Below, in pieces: positions 61,612 to 64,000 of a DNA stretch of 64,000 bases; position 1 is the stretch's first letter, and the number at the start of each line of letters is the position of its first letter. Source of the stretch: Limosilactobacillus sp. WILCCON 0051 (lineage in GTDB: Bacteria > Bacillota > Bacilli > Lactobacillales > Lactobacillaceae); NCBI RefSeq assembly GCF_039955095.1, contig NZ_CP154878.1, forward strand, positions 930,001 through 994,000, read 5' to 3'. The notes under the pieces are model-generated. The model made no database searches. It saw nothing but the letters and a program-made list of their open reading frames with translations, and was not told where the DNA came from. A program made the translations under genes and the position numbers.

Positions 61612-62853
61612 ATGAACGAGACATTGATTAAAATGGGTCAGCGCGCTCAGGCAGCCGAACAGGAACTGATGCTGCTGGATACCGCTGCCAAAAACCAGGC
61701 GCTTTTGCAGATGGCCCAGGATCTTTTAGCCGCTAAAGATGCAATCATCGCGGCCAATCAGCTTGATATGCAGCAGGCAGTTGATATGCCCAAGAAATTT
61801 ACCGATCGGCTGCTGATCAATGAAAAGCGCATTGAAGACATGGCAGCCGGCTTAAAGACCGTCGCGCAGCTGCCAGATCCAGTTGCCAAGATCGACAAGG
61901 GCTGGTATACGGCTGATGGGCTGCAGATTCTGCAAAAACGCGTTCCTTTAGGCGTAATCGGCATTATCTTTGAGGCGCGGCCAAACGTTACCGTTGATGC
62001 CGCAGCCTTGACGTTTAAAAGCGGCAATGCCGTAATTCTGCGGGGCGGTAAGGAAGCACTGCATACCAATGCCGCTTTGGCCAATGTCTTGCGGCAATCA
62101 CTGTCAGACCAGGATCTGCCAAAAGACAGCGTGCAGCTGATAACTGATACCAGTCATGAAACGGCCGGCGACTTGATGCACCTTAACGATTATCTGGACG
62201 TTTTGATTCCCCGGGGCGGCCGCGGCTTGATTCAGCGCGTAGTTAAGACGGCAACGGTTCCGGTAATCGAAACTGGTGCCGGCAACTGCCACATCTATGT
62301 TGATAAGGACGCGCAGCTGAAAATGGCGCAGGCAATCGTGGTCAATGCCAAGGTGCAGCGGCCATCCGTCTGCAACGCGGCCGAAAAGCTGTTGATTCAC
62401 CAAGACGTGGCCGCTGCCTATCTGCCGGTCCTGGCCAAGAGTCTGCGGGCTCACGGCGTCGAGTTGCGCGGTGATGAGCGGGCCCAGGCGATCGTTGACA
62501 TGCAGCCAGCCAGTGCAGCCGATTGGGATACTGAATATAATGACTTGATCATGGCAGTGAAGGTCGTTGATTCGTTTGATGATGCCGTCAAGCATATCAA
62601 TGCCCACAGTACCCACCATTCAGAAGCTATTATTACCGATAATCTGGCAAGCGGACAGGCCTTTTTGAACCGGATCAATTCAGCCTGCGTCTACATCAAC
62701 GCCTCAACACGGTTTACGGATGGCAGTCAGTTTGGCTTTGGGGCTGAGATCGGCATCAGCACGCAAAAGCTGCATGCCAGAGGGCCAATGGGGCTGGAGC
62801 AGTTGACGACGATCAAGTATCAGATCATCGGCAATGGTCAGGTTCGTCATTAG
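61612..62853 (+). CDS. proA: Glutamate-5-semialdehyde dehydrogenase (gamma-glutamyl phosphate reductase)
   Basis: Second step of proline synthesis, NADPH-dependent. The protein is 413 aa, full length. The catalytic Cys is in QRPSVCNAAEKLLIH (near residue 250); IFEARPNVTVDAAALTFKSG and ILRGGKEALHTN form the nucleotide site, and DGSQFGFGAEIGISTQKLHARGP the C-terminal active-site loop (quoted in part: GFGAEIGIST). AAGGAGGAATTTTAA lies just ahead of ATG and spans the end of proB. The proBA pair ends about ten bases before the promoter of the next unit, and no proC is present here. Confidence 0.97.
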   Translation: MNETLIKMGQRAQAAEQELMLLDTAAKNQALLQMAQDLLAAKDAIIAANQLDMQQAVDMPKKFTDRLLINEKRIEDMAAGLKTVAQLPDPVAKIDKGWYTADGLQILQKRVPLGVIGIIFEARPNVTVDAAALTFKSGNAVILRGGKEALHTNAALANVLRQSLSDQDLPKDSVQLITDTSHETAGDLMHLNDYLDVLIPRGGRGLIQRVVKTATVPVIETGAGNCHIYVDKDAQLKMAQAIVVNAKVQRPSVCNAAEKLLIHQDVAAAYLPVLAKSLRAHGVELRGDERAQAIVDMQPASAADWDTEYNDLIMAVKVVDSFDDAVKHINAHSTHHSEAIITDNLASGQAFLNRINSACVYINASTRFTDGSQFGFGAEIGISTQKLHARGPMGLEQLTTIKYQIIGNGQVRH

Positions 62854-62863
62854 TTGTTTAAAA

Positions 62864-62912
62864 TTGACAAACGAGTTGCATAAATTGTTTTCTAATGCTA
62901 TTCTAATAGCAT
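62864..62912 (+). promoter_or_regulatory. Promoter region of the Thr-leader operon, with palindrome
   Basis: TTGACA at 62864-62869 or TTGCAT at 62876-62881 can serve as -35; TATTCT at 62899-62904 is 17 bases after TTGCAT. The -10 lies inside ATGCTATTCTAATAGCAT (62895-62912), an 18-bp near-perfect palindrome that could be an operator. Confidence 0.55.
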
Positions 62913-62937
62913 ACTAAGTTTTAAGGAGGAAGTTGAA

Positions 62938-63003
62938 ATGCTAAATATGCAATGTGAAATGTACCTAATTCAGCTAACCTCCACCTCAACCACAACAAAC
63001 TAA
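62938..63003 (+). CDS. Threonine/serine-rich leader peptide (21 aa)
   Basis: A short gene with AAGGAGG eight bases before ATG. The peptide is MLNMQCEMYLIQL followed by TSTSTTTN. The last codons before the stop are five Thr (ACC, ACC, ACC, ACA, ACA) and two Ser codons. As in the thr leader of enteric bacteria, such a run makes ribosome movement depend on charged tRNA-Thr (and tRNA-Ser). Its codons overlap one arm of the attenuator pairings. No similarity to any known secreted peptide. Confidence 0.88.
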   Translation: MLNMQCEMYLIQLTSTSTTTN

Positions 63004-63119
63004 AGTGGTTGAGTTCTTCAATCTGGATATCAATAATGCAGCCAACAGCTGATCGAATCCGCTCAACCACTTGATAAATCTTAAGTGGGATTGAGATGGG
63101 TGGATTCGATCGGCTTTTT
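62985..63119 (+). promoter_or_regulatory. Transcription attenuator coupled to the Thr leader peptide
   Basis: CTCAACCAC occurs twice, at 62985-62993 (within the Thr codons) and 63062-63070. GTGGTTGAG at 63005-63013, just after the leader stop, can pair perfectly (9 bp) with either: 1:2 or the 2:3 antiterminator. The terminator is GCTGATCGAATCC (63048-63060) with GGATTCGATCGGC (63102-63114), a 13-bp stem enclosing the inner 63062-63072:63083-63095 helix, then TTTTT. A ribosome stalled at the Thr codons frees 63005-63013 to trap 63062-63070, so read-through occurs. One that reaches the stop covers it and the terminator forms. Confidence 0.88.
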
Positions 63120-63147
63120 GTTTGGTTAAAAATAAAGGAGTTTTTTT

Positions 63148-64000
63148 ATGGAAGAGCAGAACAACAATCATCTGCGCCGGTCAATGACGACTGGGCAGAT
63201 GGAAATGATTGCTATCGGTGGGACGATCGGCAGTGGTTTGTTTATGGGGGCCACCTCAACCATTAAATGGGCCGGTCCATCAGTTCTGTTGGCCTATGCC
63301 GTAGTTGGCCTGGTTTTATATGCCATGATGCGGGCCTTGGGAGAAATGATCTATTTAAATCCAGGCACGGGATCGTTTGCCGATTATGGTACCAAATACA
63401 TCAATCCATTGTCGGGATATCTGGTTAAGTGGAGCAATGTCTTTCAGTTCATTATTGTCGGGATCTCAGACGTGATTGCGATGTCGCAGTATTTGAACTA
63501 TTGGTGGCCAAATCTGCCAGACTGGCTTTCCGGTATTATTCTGATCGTTATCTTGACGCTGGCCAATCTGGTTTCGGCAAAAGCTTATGGATCATTGGAA
63601 TTTTGGTTTGCCATGGTTAAGGTCGTTACGATTATCTTGATGATCGTGGTCGGCTTGATGGTGATCGTCTTTGGGCTGGGCAACAACTGGCATCCAGTCG
63701 GTCTGTCCAATCTTTGGTCGCACGGCGGCTTTTTCCCGAATGGCTGGAAGGGCTTCTTCTTCTCGCTGGCAGTGATTGCTGGGTCTTATCAAGGAATCGA
63801 GCTGCTGGGGATCGCGGCAGGGGAGACGGCCTCACCGCAAAAAGCCATCGTTAAGTCGGTTAAATCCGTTATCTGGCGAATCTTGATCTTCTACATTGGA
63901 GCTATTTTCGTGATCGTTTCCATCTATCCTTGGAATCAGCTGAGCACGGTTGGCTCCCCATTTGTTGAAACGTTTGAAAAAGTCGGCATCACGGGAGCAG
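63148..64000 (+). CDS. Amino-acid permease, AAT/APC family (3' end outside the window), Thr-regulated
   Basis: Membrane transporter; the frame is open to the end of the window, 284 codons visible. It opens LRRSMTTGQMEMIAIGGTIG, the AAT-family start, then SGLFMGATSTIKWAGPSVLL. MRALGEMIYLNPGTGSFADY and the loop GSYQGIELLGIAAGETASP are further substrate-helix landmarks. AAGGAG lies seven bases before ATG. It is behind the Thr/Ser leader attenuator, so import of threonine (possibly serine) is the best inference. Other AAT permeases carry aromatic, branched-chain or proline substrates; sequence alone does not decide. Confidence 0.92.
   Translation, partial: MEEQNNNHLRRSMTTGQMEMIAIGGTIGSGLFMGATSTIKWAGPSVLLAYAVVGLVLYAMMRALGEMIYLNPGTGSFADYGTKYINPLSGYLVKWSNVFQFIIVGISDVIAMSQYLNYWWPNLPDWLSGIILIVILTLANLVSAKAYGSLEFWFAMVKVVTIILMIVVGLMVIVFGLGNNWHPVGLSNLWSHGGFFPNGWKGFFFSLAVIAGSYQGIELLGIAAGETASPQKAIVKSVKSVIWRILIFYIGAIFVIVSIYPWNQLSTVGSPFVETFEKVGITGA

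Overview
The window is chromosomal DNA from a heterofermentative-type lactobacillus, most likely Limosilactobacillus or a close relative. Evidence: GC is roughly half; there is a KxYKxGKxW signal peptide on a giant LPxTG mucus-binding (MucBP) protein; and the gene neighbourhoods ebsA-lspA-rluD, rqcH, degV, tandem crcB and pstSCABB-phoU are Firmicute/Lactobacillaceae types. The species cannot be settled from the sequence alone. No tRNA, rRNA, CRISPR array, intact IS or prophage was seen.

Layout. 1-1,012: end of thyA, then dfrA. 1.0-2.7 kb: TrhA-type membrane protein (minus) and a first degV behind a promoter with three copies of a 14-bp operator-like repeat. 2.7-8.0 kb: a PyrR attenuator followed by pyrR-carA-carB. 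8.2-9.8 kb: zinc alcohol dehydrogenase and an RNase HI-like gene. 9.9-15.3 kb: ebsA-lspA-rluD followed by a second carA-carB pair whose catalytic residues are gone (pseudoenzymes). 15.5-20.2 kb: Ldh2-family dehydrogenase, rqcH, second degV, a membrane protein. 20.2-22.5 kb: a cysteine-rich leader peptide with attenuator ahead of a class-I glutamine amidotransferase/peptidase C26 and an APC permease. 23.2-32.1 kb: a mucus-binding protein of about 2,965 aa with twelve roughly 190-aa repeats, flanked by dispersed repeats and followed by a cluster of hairpins. 33.1-38.1 kb: pst phosphate operon (minus). 38.6-40.6 kb: a Usp protein and a CNNM/CorC protein.

40.7-44.8 kb: a tightly packed five-gene operon (FIVAR-repeat protein, BlaI/CopY regulator, AbiH-like protein, single Rib-domain protein, DEDDh exonuclease-like protein), the best candidate here for an undescribed, possibly anti-phage, system. 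44.8-55.3 kb: UbiB-like kinase, GNAT and VOC proteins, tandem crcB, YjeM-type permease, membrane-fused GDPD, MFS exporter, VTT protein, DUF2075 helicase. 55.3-58.6 kb: an AT-rich, probably acquired segment (Rgg regulator, ABC ATPase remnant, flippase). 58.7-64 kb: orphan dxs-like gene, proBA behind a T-box with a proline specifier, and an amino-acid permease behind a classical leader-peptide attenuator made of Thr/Ser codons.

A unifying theme is transcription attenuation. Four different switches are visible: PyrR (pyrimidines), a Cys-codon leader, a tRNA-Pro T-box and a Thr-codon leader. Together they tie pyrimidine, cysteine, proline and threonine supply to uptake and synthesis genes. The two leader-peptide attenuators and the CarAB pseudoenzyme pair are, with the AbiH operon, the most notable findings.
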